From contig NZ_CP092483.1 of NCBI RefSeq assembly GCF_022429625.1, forward strand, positions 3,638,501 to 3,702,500: DNA of 64,000 nt, written 5' to 3'. Each line of letters starts with the position of its first letter. Position 1 is the stretch's first letter. The notes under the pieces are model-generated. The model worked only from the letters and a program-made list of their open reading frames with translations, had not been told where the DNA came from and did not search any database. The stretch comes from Devosia lacusdianchii (lineage in GTDB: Bacteria; Pseudomonadota; Alphaproteobacteria; Rhizobiales; Devosiaceae). Positions 1-7,377 of this stretch are shown here, in pieces. The position numbers and the translations under genes are program-made.

Positions 1-98
1 GCAGCCAGGGCGAAGGCGGCCGGATAGCCGATCACCATGAACAGGATCAGCCCACCGAACATCAACGGCGCCATATTGGCGCGAATGAAATCAATCAT
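1..98 (-). CDS. dctM: TRAP transporter large permease (DctM), N-terminal fragment
   Basis: Only the first 32 codons are in the window; the gene runs off the left edge. The translation begins MIDFIRANMAPLMFGG and continues into a hydrophobic segment ending in YPAAFALA, which is typical of the first membrane helix of DctM/SiaM large subunits. The start codon overlaps the stop of the small subunit by four bases (ATGA), so the pair is translationally coupled. DctM forms the ion-coupled translocation channel for an organic acid delivered by a periplasmic DctP protein, which would lie outside the window. The identification relies on the hydrophobic start and the dctQ neighbour. Confidence 0.85.
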   Translation of the reverse strand, partial: MIDFIRANMAPLMFGGLILFMVIGYPAAFALA

Positions 99-733
99 TG
101 CAGCGGTTTCTCATAGGCGAATTCACGCACGTAATTGGTAGTGAGTGCCAGGATGCATTTGACGATCTCGGCAATGCCCTGGAGCCCGAGAATCGCGAAG
201 CCGATGGGGATCATGAAACGCATCGGCCAAAGGGGCAAACCGCCCGCATTCAGCGAACCCTCATTGCGCACGAAGGCCTGTAGCGCCCAGCCCCAGGTAA
301 AATAGATCATCAGGATGCAGAGCGGCATCAGGAAGAATAGGCCGCCGAGCAGGTCGATCCAGGTCCGCGCCTTCTCGCTGATGGCGCCATAGATCAGATC
401 GACCCGAACATGCTCGTTGATCTTGAGCGCCCAGGCGCCGCCGAACATCACCATCGCGGCAAACATGTACTGCACCGCCTCGACCAGCGAGTTGGAATTG
501 CGCCCGAAGGCGCTGACCGCCCAGCCGAAGATCGCAACATTATTCGTGCGGTCGAACCAGAGCATGGCACTGCTGGAATAGCGGAACGCCGCATAGAACG
601 CGGTCAGTAGTGCAGAAAACAGCACCATCCAGATGGCAATGAGGCCAAAGATGCGGCTGATCTCATCGATGGCGCGTATGACGCGCAACACTATCGACAC
701 GTCCGACCCTCCCTTGTCGTTTGCGTCGCGCAA
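95..733 (-). CDS. dctQ: TRAP transporter small permease (DctQ)
   Basis: This 212-residue protein has four hydrophobic segments (about residues 30-50, 85-105, 125-150 and 170-195) and the DctQ family's length. The helix I/II region contains the W-A-L-K-I-N-E-H-V-R-V-D motif that marks the family. DctQ is the small membrane subunit that partners DctM in sodium-driven uptake of carboxylates or sugar acids. It lies immediately upstream of dctM and overlaps it by four bases. The start at 733 gives a charged cytoplasmic N terminus; a GTG a few codons later is possible. Its place beside lactonase and dehydratase genes suggests a sugar acid or 6-deoxy-sugar acid as substrate, but that is inference. 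Confidence 0.9.
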   Translation of the reverse strand: MRDANDKGGSDVSIVLRVIRAIDEISRIFGLIAIWMVLFSALLTAFYAAFRYSSSAMLWFDRTNNVAIFGWAVSAFGRNSNSLVEAVQYMFAAMVMFGGAWALKINEHVRVDLIYGAISEKARTWIDLLGGLFFLMPLCILMIYFTWGWALQAFVRNEGSLNAGGLPLWPMRFMIPIGFAILGLQGIAEIVKCILALTTNYVREFAYEKPLQ

Positions 734-886
734 TCAATGGCATGCTCAAACTCATTTGCAAATCAACGATTGGCTCTCGCTCGAAAGTTTAGGCGTATTT
801 CGTCCGCGGAGGATTAAAGGCGAGGGGCCGGTGTTGACGCCTGTGAGGGCTGCGACGACGGCCCCGTAACATGGAGGGAAAATCCC

Positions 887-1285
887 ATGAAGTTCCGTTC
901 GATCCTCGCCGGCGCCGCCGCGCTTGCTCTGCTTGCCATGCCTGCCTTCGCTGCCGACTATCTGGGCGGCGCTGTGAAATCGACCGACATCGGCGGCAAA
1001 ATGCTGCTGACCGATGCCAACGGCATGGTGCTCTATACCTTCGACAAGGACACCAATGGCGACGGCAAGAGCGTCTGCAACGGTGACTGCGCCGTCAAAT
1101 GGCCCCCGCTGATGGCCGAAGCCGGTGCAGCTCCCGAAGGCGACTTCACCGTTGTGACCCGCGACGATGGCTCGACCATGTGGGCCTATAAGGGCTGGCC
1201 GCTGTACTACTGGTACGAGGACATGGCGGCCGGCGAGACCAAAGGTGACGGCGTCGGTGGCGTCTGGCATGTTGCCGTCGAATAA
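887..1285 (+). CDS. Secreted COG4315-type protein with two YxxxxD repeats
   Basis: This 132-residue protein starts with a clear signal peptide (MKFRSILAGAAALALLAMPAFA, cleavage after AFA). The mature part matches the Lipoprotein_15/COG4315 pattern of two copies of a Y-x-[FWY]-x-x-D element: LYTFDKD near residue 48 and LYYWYED near residue 105. It also has a paired-cysteine segment (CNGDCAVKWPP). There is no lipobox cysteine, so it is probably periplasmic and soluble. The family function is unknown. GGAGG-like bases at 873-878 precede the ATG. It lies 14 bases before an ECF sigma factor and anti-sigma gene and is probably co-transcribed with them. Confidence 0.88.
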   Translation: MKFRSILAGAAALALLAMPAFAADYLGGAVKSTDIGGKMLLTDANGMVLYTFDKDTNGDGKSVCNGDCAVKWPPLMAEAGAAPEGDFTVVTRDDGSTMWAYKGWPLYYWYEDMAAGETKGDGVGGVWHVAVE

Positions 1286-1299
1286 GCTCTAGGCTGTCT

Positions 1300-1806
1300 G
1301 TGGATCAGTTTCTCGATCAGGTCGAAGCCTGCGTACCGGCCCTGCGGCGCTATGCCCGGGCGCTGACGCGCAATGCCGACCTGGCCGACGATCTGGTTCA
1401 GGACTGCCTCGAACGCGCCATCTCCAGGCGCGGCCTGTTCCGTCCGTCAGGGCCGGTCCGCGCCTGGCTGTTTACGATCCTGCTGAACCTTTATCGCAAT
1501 GCGCTTCGTTCCTCCCATAGAAGGGGCGAGACCGTCGACATCGATGCGGTTCCCGAGCCATCGACCCCGGCCCCGCAGCCGGGCCATATCGCGCTGGCCG
1601 AAATGGCCCGTGCCATCGACACATTGCCACTGGAGCAAAAGGAAGCCTTGCTGCTCGTTGCCCTCGAAGGCCTGCCCTATGCCGAAGCCGCCGGCATTCT
1701 GAAGGTGCCGATGGGCACGCTGATGAGCCGCCTGGGGCGGGCCCGCGCCACCTTGCGCGTAATCACCGGCTCTCCGGTCGAGCCCCATCTGAGGACGGTC
1801 AAATGA
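1300..1806 (+). CDS. ECF-type RNA polymerase sigma factor
   Basis: This 168-residue sigma-70 family protein contains only regions 2 and 4, as in ECF sigma factors. Region 2 holds the DLADDLVQDCLERA motif (about residues 29-42). Region 4 holds the helix-turn-helix with LPYAEAAGILKVPMGTLMSR (about residues 124-143). The start is a GTG 14 bases after the COG4315 gene. The stop overlaps the anti-sigma start by four bases (ATGA). ECF factors of this layout are held inactive by the membrane anti-sigma encoded next to them and usually activate their own operon. The inducing signal is not evident. Confidence 0.93.
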   Translation: MDQFLDQVEACVPALRRYARALTRNADLADDLVQDCLERAISRRGLFRPSGPVRAWLFTILLNLYRNALRSSHRRGETVDIDAVPEPSTPAPQPGHIALAEMARAIDTLPLEQKEALLLVALEGLPYAEAAGILKVPMGTLMSRLGRARATLRVITGSPVEPHLRTVK

Positions 1807-2606
1807 GCGAGGTCACCCGCGACATGTTGATGGCCTATGCCGATGGGCAACTCGACGCTGACGAGCGCGCCACCGTCGAGACCGCGTTGACGACCAATCC
1901 GGACGCAGCGGCGGAAGTGGCGCTGCTGCAGCGCCAGACCGACGCCATCAAGACCCTCTTCGCCCCAGCTGGCGCTGAAGCCGTTCCGGCCCGCCTCAAG
2001 CCACGCCGCCTGGCGGCCGAACTGAGCCGCCGCCGCGCCAATTCCTGGGGCTGGGCGGCCGCCGCCATCGTGCTGGTCGGCCTCGGCCTGGGCGCAGGCT
2101 GGTTCGCGCGGCCGCTCTTCGACGCCCGCCCCGCCAGCGCCTCCCTGATCGCCGACGCGGTCAACGCCCACACAGTCTATGTCGCCGAAAACCGGCATGC
2201 CGTGGAAGTCGCCAGCAATGACAGCGAACATCTGTCCACCTGGCTGTCCAACCGCCTGGCCACGCCGCTCGGCATGCCGGACCTCAATGCCCAGGGCTTT
2301 ACCCTGGTCGGCGGACGCCTGCTGCCCGGTGAGCCGGACAAGGGCGGCCGGGCTGCACAACTGATGTATGAGAATGCCGCCAAGGATCGGATCACCATCT
2401 ACGTCACCGCCGCCCTGCCCGACCGCCAACCGGCCTATCAGTTCACCCAATACGAAGGCGCCGAGGCCTTTTACTGGGCCAATGCTCGCATCACCTGCAC
2501 GGTGGTCGGCACCTTGCCGGAAGCGCAGATGAAGGCAGTGGCCGGCGCAGTCTATGACCAGCTCACCGAGGGCGATGTTAGCGCCGACCGGATGTATCGG
2601 GGATAA
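1803..2606 (+). CDS. Membrane-anchored anti-sigma factor (RsiW/COG5662-like)
   Basis: This 267-residue protein has a cytoplasmic N-terminal helical domain with the MAYADGQLDADERATVE pattern seen in alphaproteobacterial anti-sigma factors. A single membrane helix follows (WGWAAAAIVLVGLGLGAGW, about residues 80-100), then a periplasmic domain of about 160 residues. The zinc-anti-sigma HxxxCxxC motif is absent, so it is the non-zinc type. The ATGA overlap with the sigma gene means both are made in step. The last 29 bases overlap the 3' end of lldD on the opposite strand. Confidence 0.9.
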   Translation: MSEVTRDMLMAYADGQLDADERATVETALTTNPDAAAEVALLQRQTDAIKTLFAPAGAEAVPARLKPRRLAAELSRRRANSWGWAAAAIVLVGLGLGAGWFARPLFDARPASASLIADAVNAHTVYVAENRHAVEVASNDSEHLSTWLSNRLATPLGMPDLNAQGFTLVGGRLLPGEPDKGGRAAQLMYENAAKDRITIYVTAALPDRQPAYQFTQYEGAEAFYWANARITCTVVGTLPEAQMKAVAGAVYDQLTEGDVSADRMYRG

Positions 2607-3780
2607 CCACCGGCGCGTTCCGTTTGGGAATGTCGTTGGAGTAGATATTGTGCAGGCCGACATTGAGAATGTCGCGTTCGCCGCACAGGGCCATGGTCGT
2701 GTCGAGTTCCTTGCGGATGATGTCGAGCACGCGGGTGACGCCGGCTTCGCCGCCCGCACCCAGGCCATAGAGCATGGGGCGGCCGATGAACGTCCCCTTG
2801 GCGCCATAGGCCATGGCCTTGAGGACGTCCTGACCGGAGCGGATACCGCTATCGAGATAAACCTCGGTCCGCTTGCCGATGGCATCGACAATCTCGGGCA
2901 GCACCCGGATGGTCGACGGCGCGCCGTCGAGTTGCCGCCCGCCGTGGTTGGAAACGATCACCGCGTCGGCACCATTGTCGACCGCTGCGATGGCGTCATC
3001 CGGGTCTAGAACGCCCTTGACGATGACGGGACCGCCAAAGCGCTTCTTGACCCAGGCGATGTCGGCCCAATTCAGCGTCGGGTCGAATTGCGATGCGGTC
3101 CACGCCGAGAGCGAGGCCAGGTCGTGGTCGCCGCCAACATGCCCAACGATATTGCGGAAGGTGTGCCGCTTCGTTCCCAGCATGCCCAGGCACCACAGCG
3201 GGTGCTGCATCATCTGCCAGACCGAATAGGCATTGAACTTGGGCGGTGTCGACAGCCCGTTATGGATGTCCTTGTGCCGCTGCCCCAGGATCTGCAGGTC
3301 CATGGTCAGCACCAGCGCCGAGCACTTGGCCGCCTTGGCGCGGTCAATCAACCGCTCGATGAAGGCCCGATCCCGCATGACGTAGAGCTGGAACCAGAAC
3401 GGCGCGCTGGTATTCTCGGCAATGTCCTCGATCGAGCACACGCTCATGGTCGAGAGCGCGAAGGGAATGCCGTATTTCTCGGCCGCCTTGGCCGCCTTGA
3501 TCTCGCCATCGGCCACCTGCATGCCGCCGGTCGCCGCCGGCGCGATGGCCACCGGCATGGTGATCTCTTTGCCCAGCATCGTGGTCTTGAGGTTGCGGCC
3601 CTCGAGATTGACCGCGACCTTCTGCTTGAGCTTGATCTTGTTGAAGTCGCTCTCGTTGTCGCGATAGGTGCCTTCGGTATAGCTGCCGCTATCGGCATAC
3701 TCGAAGAACATCTTGGGCACCCGGCGGCGCGCAGCCGTCTTCATCTCGTCAACGGTGAGGATCTTATCGAGCGCGGGCAT
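2578..3780 (-). CDS. lldD: FMN-dependent L-lactate dehydrogenase / alpha-hydroxy-acid oxidase
   Basis: This 400-residue protein spans the whole FMN-dependent alpha-hydroxy-acid dehydrogenase family. It has the N-terminal FFEYADSGSYTE motif, the FMN-contacting PVAIAPAATGG segment, the catalytic SNHGGRQLDG motif (active-site His and Arg) and the phosphate-binding DSGIRSGQDVLKA motif. These enzymes oxidise L-lactate or related 2-hydroxy acids and pass electrons to the quinone pool or to oxygen. A perfect 14-bp palindrome lies 31 bases upstream and is shared with the gntR and hydrolase genes. That suggests this enzyme disposes of L-lactate made by the neighbouring pathway. The exact substrate is not proven. 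Confidence 0.9.
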   Translation of the reverse strand: MPALDKILTVDEMKTAARRRVPKMFFEYADSGSYTEGTYRDNESDFNKIKLKQKVAVNLEGRNLKTTMLGKEITMPVAIAPAATGGMQVADGEIKAAKAAEKYGIPFALSTMSVCSIEDIAENTSAPFWFQLYVMRDRAFIERLIDRAKAAKCSALVLTMDLQILGQRHKDIHNGLSTPPKFNAYSVWQMMQHPLWCLGMLGTKRHTFRNIVGHVGGDHDLASLSAWTASQFDPTLNWADIAWVKKRFGGPVIVKGVLDPDDAIAAVDNGADAVIVSNHGGRQLDGAPSTIRVLPEIVDAIGKRTEVYLDSGIRSGQDVLKAMAYGAKGTFIGRPMLYGLGAGGEAGVTRVLDIIRKELDTTMALCGERDILNVGLHNIYSNDIPKRNAPVVIPDTSGRR

Positions 3781-3810
3781 GCGGAAACTCCGGTTTGACT
3801 TGCCGTAGCA

Positions 3811-3824
3811 ACTAACATGTTAGT
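3811..3824. promoter_or_regulatory. Candidate GntR operator ACTAACATGTTAGT (site 1, upstream of lldD)
   Basis: This is a perfect 14-bp palindrome 31 bases upstream of the lldD start. The same 12-bp core CTAACATGTTAG recurs at 9035-9046 and 10363-10378, each time in front of a gene of the same putative pathway. The length and symmetry suit a dimeric FadR-type GntR repressor, and one is encoded at 9048. That this regulator binds here is inference. Confidence 0.7.
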
Positions 3825-4322
3825 CGTCAATCGGTGGAGTGGCGCAGCCAAGTTTGCCGCCTGGATCGCGGTTATCGTCAACGAGCGGGCCCCGAGGCGG
3901 CCACCGCCCCGTGTATGAATTTGTATGAGACGTTAGCCGCCTCGGGGTTGCCGGTTTTTGGAACAGTACTCGGGGATCGCGGACTGCGGACGCTCGCCGC
4001 AGCCGGCCAGTACTCGAACCTGCACGCGCAGCGACGCACGGCCCGGCACCACCCCGGCCGCAGTTCGCTGCAGCGCCACCCGTCAATCCGGGGTGATGGG
4101 GAGAGGATGGCACAGTTTCTGGGGGCGGGGATAAGCGGGATAGCTCGCAGGTGCTACCCTCGTCCCCGATCGTCGCCCTCGGGCTTGACCCGAGGGGTCT
4201 ATACTTGGTGAAGCCGCCGCAAGTGCAGAACCCTCAGGTCAAGCCCGAGGGTGACGGCCGGTGGGTAGCCCTTGCATGATTCCCGGCTTACCCATCAAAT
4301 GCCGGCAAAATGGAGGACGACA
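3825..4322. other. Gene-poor spacer with inverted repeats
   Basis: This is a roughly 500-base gap between lldD and the SMP-30 gene. No reading frame here has the codon pattern of a gene. It holds a 12-bp inverted repeat, CCCCGAGGCGGC at 3890-3901 and GCCGCCTCGGGG at 3936-3947. The 34-base loop between them contains a near-tandem TGTATGA. A REP-like inverted pair lies at 4171-4256. The lldD promoter must be at the left end. The rest may be spacer or may encode a structured transcript. Confidence 0.5.
4171..4256. repeat. REP-like inverted repeat pair (CCCTCGGGCTTGACC type)
   Basis: The left arm at 4171-4196 and the right arm at 4231-4256 are reverse complements with two mismatches in 26 bases. 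Each arm is itself partly self-complementary (CCCTCGGG...CCCGAGGG). Units of this CCCTCGGGCTTGACC kind are common intergenic palindromes in alphaproteobacterial genomes. A folded transcript would form a long hairpin 67 bases before the lactonase start. Confidence 0.75.
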
Positions 4323-5237
4323 ATGGCAGAAGGCGGCGCGGCGCTCGAGGTCATCGATAGAAAGTTCGGGGCCATGACGCATGGCAGCGCAGCGCTTGAG
4401 GTGCTGTATGACCAATGCCGCTGGGCCGAGGGCCCGGTCTGGTTCGGCGATGGCAATTACCTGGTCTGGAGCGACATTCCGAACGACCGCTTGCTGCGCT
4501 GGATACCCGATGTCGGCGTCGCGCCCTTCCGCGCGCCGTCCAATTACATCAACGGCAATACCCGCGACCGCGAGGGCCGGCTGATATCGTGCTCGCATGG
4601 CGCGCGGGCGGTTTTGCGCACCGAGCTGGACGGAACCGTCACCACGCTGGTCGACCGCTACCAGGGCAAGCGCCTCAATTCGCCCAATGACGTCGTGGTC
4701 AAATCCGACGGCACCATCTGGTTCACCGATCCCACTTACGGCATCCTGACCGATTACGAAGGTTACAAGTCGGACCAGGAGCAGGACGGCTGCTATGTCT
4801 ATCGCTTCGATCCCGCCAATGGCGCGTTGACCGTCGTCGCCGACGACTTCGCCAAGCCGAACGGCCTGGCCTTTTCGGCCGACGAGAGCATCCTCTACGT
4901 TTCCGATACCGGTCGCAGCCACAACCCCGACGTGCCGGCCTATATCCGCAAGTTCGCCGTCAATGGCGACCGGCTGACCAATCCGGATATCTTTGCCCAT
5001 ATCGACAGCGGCCTGCCCGATGGCTTCCGGCTCGATACCGATGGCAATATCTGGACCAGTGCCGGCCCCAATGTGAATGTCTACGACCCGGCCGGTGGTC
5101 TGCTCGGCCGTATCCGCACCGGCCAGTCGACCTCCAACGTCACCTTTGGCGGACCGCGACGCAACCGGCTGTTCATCACCTCCAGCCAGTACCTGATGTC
5201 GATCTATGTCGGCGCGACGGGCCTGCAGCGCCCTTGA
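4323..5237 (+). CDS. SMP-30/gluconolactonase-family sugar lactonase
   Basis: This 304-residue six-bladed beta-propeller belongs to the SMP-30/gluconolactonase/LRE family. The metal-binding positions are recognisable: Glu in RWAEGPVWF near the start, Asn in LNSPNDVVVKSDG, and Asp in ADESILYVSDTG. The family hydrolyses sugar-1,4- or 1,5-lactones to aldonic acids. I chose ATG 4323 because GGAGG at 4312-4316 is well spaced before it; an ATG at 4272 has no such site. It sits between lldD and the other sugar-acid genes, so a role on the lactone formed by a sugar dehydrogenase (for example L-fuconolactone) is likely but inferred. Confidence 0.88.
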   Translation: MAEGGAALEVIDRKFGAMTHGSAALEVLYDQCRWAEGPVWFGDGNYLVWSDIPNDRLLRWIPDVGVAPFRAPSNYINGNTRDREGRLISCSHGARAVLRTELDGTVTTLVDRYQGKRLNSPNDVVVKSDGTIWFTDPTYGILTDYEGYKSDQEQDGCYVYRFDPANGALTVVADDFAKPNGLAFSADESILYVSDTGRSHNPDVPAYIRKFAVNGDRLTNPDIFAHIDSGLPDGFRLDTDGNIWTSAGPNVNVYDPAGGLLGRIRTGQSTSNVTFGGPRRNRLFITSSQYLMSIYVGATGLQRP

Positions 5238-5869
5238 GGTTCGATCGGGCGGCGTTCATCACGCAAAACCTGCGGCTCGAACCCGTGCCGTCGCTGCCGG
5301 AGATCAGGCTCTATACCGCCCATCCCGGTAGTCGGCTGTCTCGTTTAGCCGATCGCGACGACCCCGATCCGCCACCACCCTACTGGGCCTATCAATGGGC
5401 GGGCGGATTGGCCCTGGCGCATCATTTTCGGGCGTACCCGGAAGCGGTGACGGACAAACGCGTGCTCGACCTCGGAGCCGGTTCGGGCCTTGTCGGGATT
5501 GCGGCGGCCAGGACCGGGGCAAGGGCGTTCGCCGCGGAAATTGATCCGAACGGCCAGGCGGCGATTGCTCTCAACGCAGAAGCTAATGGGGTTGTGATCT
5601 CATTGACCGATGTCGATCTGGCCGAAGCGCCTGAAGGCTTCGACCTGATTGCAGCAGGGGACGTGTTCTACAATGCCGAGGTTGGCCGGCTGATGCTGCC
5701 GTTTTTGCAGCTTTGCCGGGCGGCCGGAATGGCCGTGCTGATCGGTGATCCCGATCGGCGGGATTTGCCGCTCGACCGGTTGGAGCGCGTGGCTTCGTAC
5801 GCCGTTGGCGACGTTGGTGACGCAAGGGCAAGCGCCGATCGATCGGGATCGGTTTACCGACTCGCCTGA
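5234..5869 (+). CDS. METTL20-like class I methyltransferase (possible ETF-beta lysine methyltransferase)
   Basis: This 211-residue S-adenosylmethionine-dependent methyltransferase has motif I at LDLGAGSGLVGIAAA (about residues 77-91), an acidic AAEIDPN motif and a post-II motif AAGDVFYN. The N-terminal FITQNLRLEPVPSLPEIRLY segment and the YWAYQWAGG stretch resemble METTL20 enzymes. Those methylate lysines of the electron-transfer flavoprotein beta subunit and have characterised alphaproteobacterial members. The start is a TTG overlapping the TGA of the lactonase gene, so it depends on translational coupling. The pathway link to its neighbours is unclear; it may simply share their transcript. 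Confidence 0.75.
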   Translation: MRFDRAAFITQNLRLEPVPSLPEIRLYTAHPGSRLSRLADRDDPDPPPPYWAYQWAGGLALAHHFRAYPEAVTDKRVLDLGAGSGLVGIAAARTGARAFAAEIDPNGQAAIALNAEANGVVISLTDVDLAEAPEGFDLIAAGDVFYNAEVGRLMLPFLQLCRAAGMAVLIGDPDRRDLPLDRLERVASYAVGDVGDARASADRSGSVYRLA

Positions 5870-5956
5870 AGGCCGCTCGAATGCGGTAATCCCTGCCCAG
5901 ACGCCGATCGATCATGCTATGATTGGCGAGGGGCAGCGTAGAGGCGGAATTTTGTA

Positions 5957-7051
5957 TTGACCGACAAAGATCATGAGACGGCTCCAGTCGAAGAGCTGCT
6001 CGACACGCCAAACCTGGCCGACGCGCTGGAAAGCGACCGGTTCAAGCAGTTTCTCGACCACGTGCCCTTCGGTGTTGCGGTGGCCGATCTGCACCCCCAG
6101 GAACGACTTTCCTACGCCAATATCGAGTTCGAGCGGCTGATCGGGACGCCTGCGGGGCGCCTGGAAGGCAAGCCTTGGGCAGCCTTGCCACCCGACGCCG
6201 TCGCCAGCACTGACGGCGAACCGCTCAGTCAGGCCGTGGCCCTGCGCGACGACTATATCGGCACTTTCATCATCGAGCGCGGCGAAGGATCAATCACCGT
6301 CGACGCCTGGTCCAACGTCATAGAGGACGATGTAGGCAAGCCGGCATTCCGGCTGGTCGCCCTGGCGGAAACGAGCGCGCGGACACCGGAGGGCGAGGCC
6401 GACCTCAAGACCCAGATCCAGGAAAAGGACACGCTGCTGCGCGAACTGCAGCACCGCGTCAAAAACAACCTGCAGATGATCACCGCGCTGATCCGGCTGG
6501 AAGCGCGCAACATGCCCGACGATACCGGCAGCCAGGCCTTTCAGCGCCTTGCGGGGCGCATCAGTTCGCTGGCGCTACTCTACCAATCGCTGTCCGAGGA
6601 CGGGCACGCCGAAAGCGTCGACCTCGGTGTCTATCTTAGCCAGGTGGCATCCGCGGTGATGGCGGCACATGCCGTGGAGGGCATCCGGCTCAACCTGCAG
6701 GTCGACACCTGGCCCGTATCGGTCAATGTGGCGATGCCGACAGGGCTCGTGGTCAACGAGCTAATGATCAATGCGCTGAAGTATGCCTTTGTCGGCCGCG
6801 ACGGCGGCACCATCACGCTGCATTCGCTGGTCGACGAAACCGGCTGCCGCGTCACCATCTCCGATGATGGCGTCGGCTTGGCGGAAGGCGTGAACTGGCC
6901 CAAGCCGGGCAAGCTCAGCGCGTTGATCGTTCACTCGCTGGGCCAGAACGCCAAGGCCAAGGTAACCGTGGACTCAGTACCCGGCGCTGGCGTCAAGGTT
7001 TCGATCTTTTTCGCTCGCGCCAATGCGGAGCCCGAAGAGGTCACAGGCTAG
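5957..7051 (+). CDS. PAS-containing HisKA_2 family sensor histidine kinase
   Basis: This is a 364-residue soluble kinase. An N-terminal PAS-like sensor (about residues 25-145) is followed by a HisKA_2 dimerisation domain with LLRELQHRVKNNLQMI, where His166 is the expected phosphorylation site. A HATPase domain follows, with an N box (VVNELMINALKYAF) and a G1 box (SDDGVGL). There are no membrane segments. The start is TTG with GAGG upstream. HisKA_2/HWE kinases in alphaproteobacteria often feed the general stress PhyR system or act with unlinked response regulators, and no regulator gene is adjacent. Its 3' end overlaps tfoX tail to tail. Confidence 0.88.
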   Translation: MTDKDHETAPVEELLDTPNLADALESDRFKQFLDHVPFGVAVADLHPQERLSYANIEFERLIGTPAGRLEGKPWAALPPDAVASTDGEPLSQAVALRDDYIGTFIIERGEGSITVDAWSNVIEDDVGKPAFRLVALAETSARTPEGEADLKTQIQEKDTLLRELQHRVKNNLQMITALIRLEARNMPDDTGSQAFQRLAGRISSLALLYQSLSEDGHAESVDLGVYLSQVASAVMAAHAVEGIRLNLQVDTWPVSVNVAMPTGLVVNELMINALKYAFVGRDGGTITLHSLVDETGCRVTISDDGVGLAEGVNWPKPGKLSALIVHSLGQNAKAKVTVDSVPGAGVKVSIFFARANAEPEEVTG

Positions 7052-7377
7052 GCCTTCGGCCTTTTGGGCTTAGGCATCGGTAGCGCGGCAGCCGTCACCC
7101 GGACCAGACCAGCGAGCCAATCGGCATCATCCCAGCGGTCACCGTCGATGAGGAAATACATCTTCGAACCCGGATAGGCTTCGGCCTCGGTGACCTCGCC
7201 GAGATGGGCGCGGCCAGCTTCAGTCGGTTTGATGAACAGCTGGTCGTCGCAGATGAAGGCCATGACCTTGCCGTCGCAATACATGCCGTATTCGCCGAAC
7301 ATTTTCTTGGCCGTCATGCCGCCGGCACCAGCGCTCTGTTCGAGGATATAGTCGACCGTTTTCTGCTGCGTGCTCAC
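7048..7377 (-). CDS. TfoX N-terminal domain protein
   Basis: This 109-residue protein matches the TfoX N-terminal domain, with the AKKMFGEYGMYCDGKVMAFI signature and the LFIKP strand. TfoX/Sxy regulates competence in gammaproteobacteria, but stand-alone TfoX_N proteins in alphaproteobacteria have no established role. I prefer GTG 7377 as the start because it overlaps the uxaA-like stop (GTGA, four bases), which suggests coupling. An in-frame ATG at 7398 would add seven residues. Basic residues are concentrated at the C terminus (KPKRPKA). Confidence 0.8.
   Translation of the reverse strand: MSTQQKTVDYILEQSAGAGGMTAKKMFGEYGMYCDGKVMAFICDDQLFIKPTEAGRAHLGEVTEAEAYPGSKMYFLIDGDRWDDADWLAGLVRVTAAALPMPKPKRPKA

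Noticed and set aside
1677..2891. A 404-codon minus-strand frame antisense to the sigma and anti-sigma genes
   Set aside because: It is a shadow of genuine plus-strand genes in GC-rich DNA. Its predicted protein has no recognisable domain.
3834..4211. A 125-codon frame in the lldD-lactonase spacer
   Set aside because: Codon use is unlike that of the neighbours, it has no ribosome site and it runs through the REP-like repeat.
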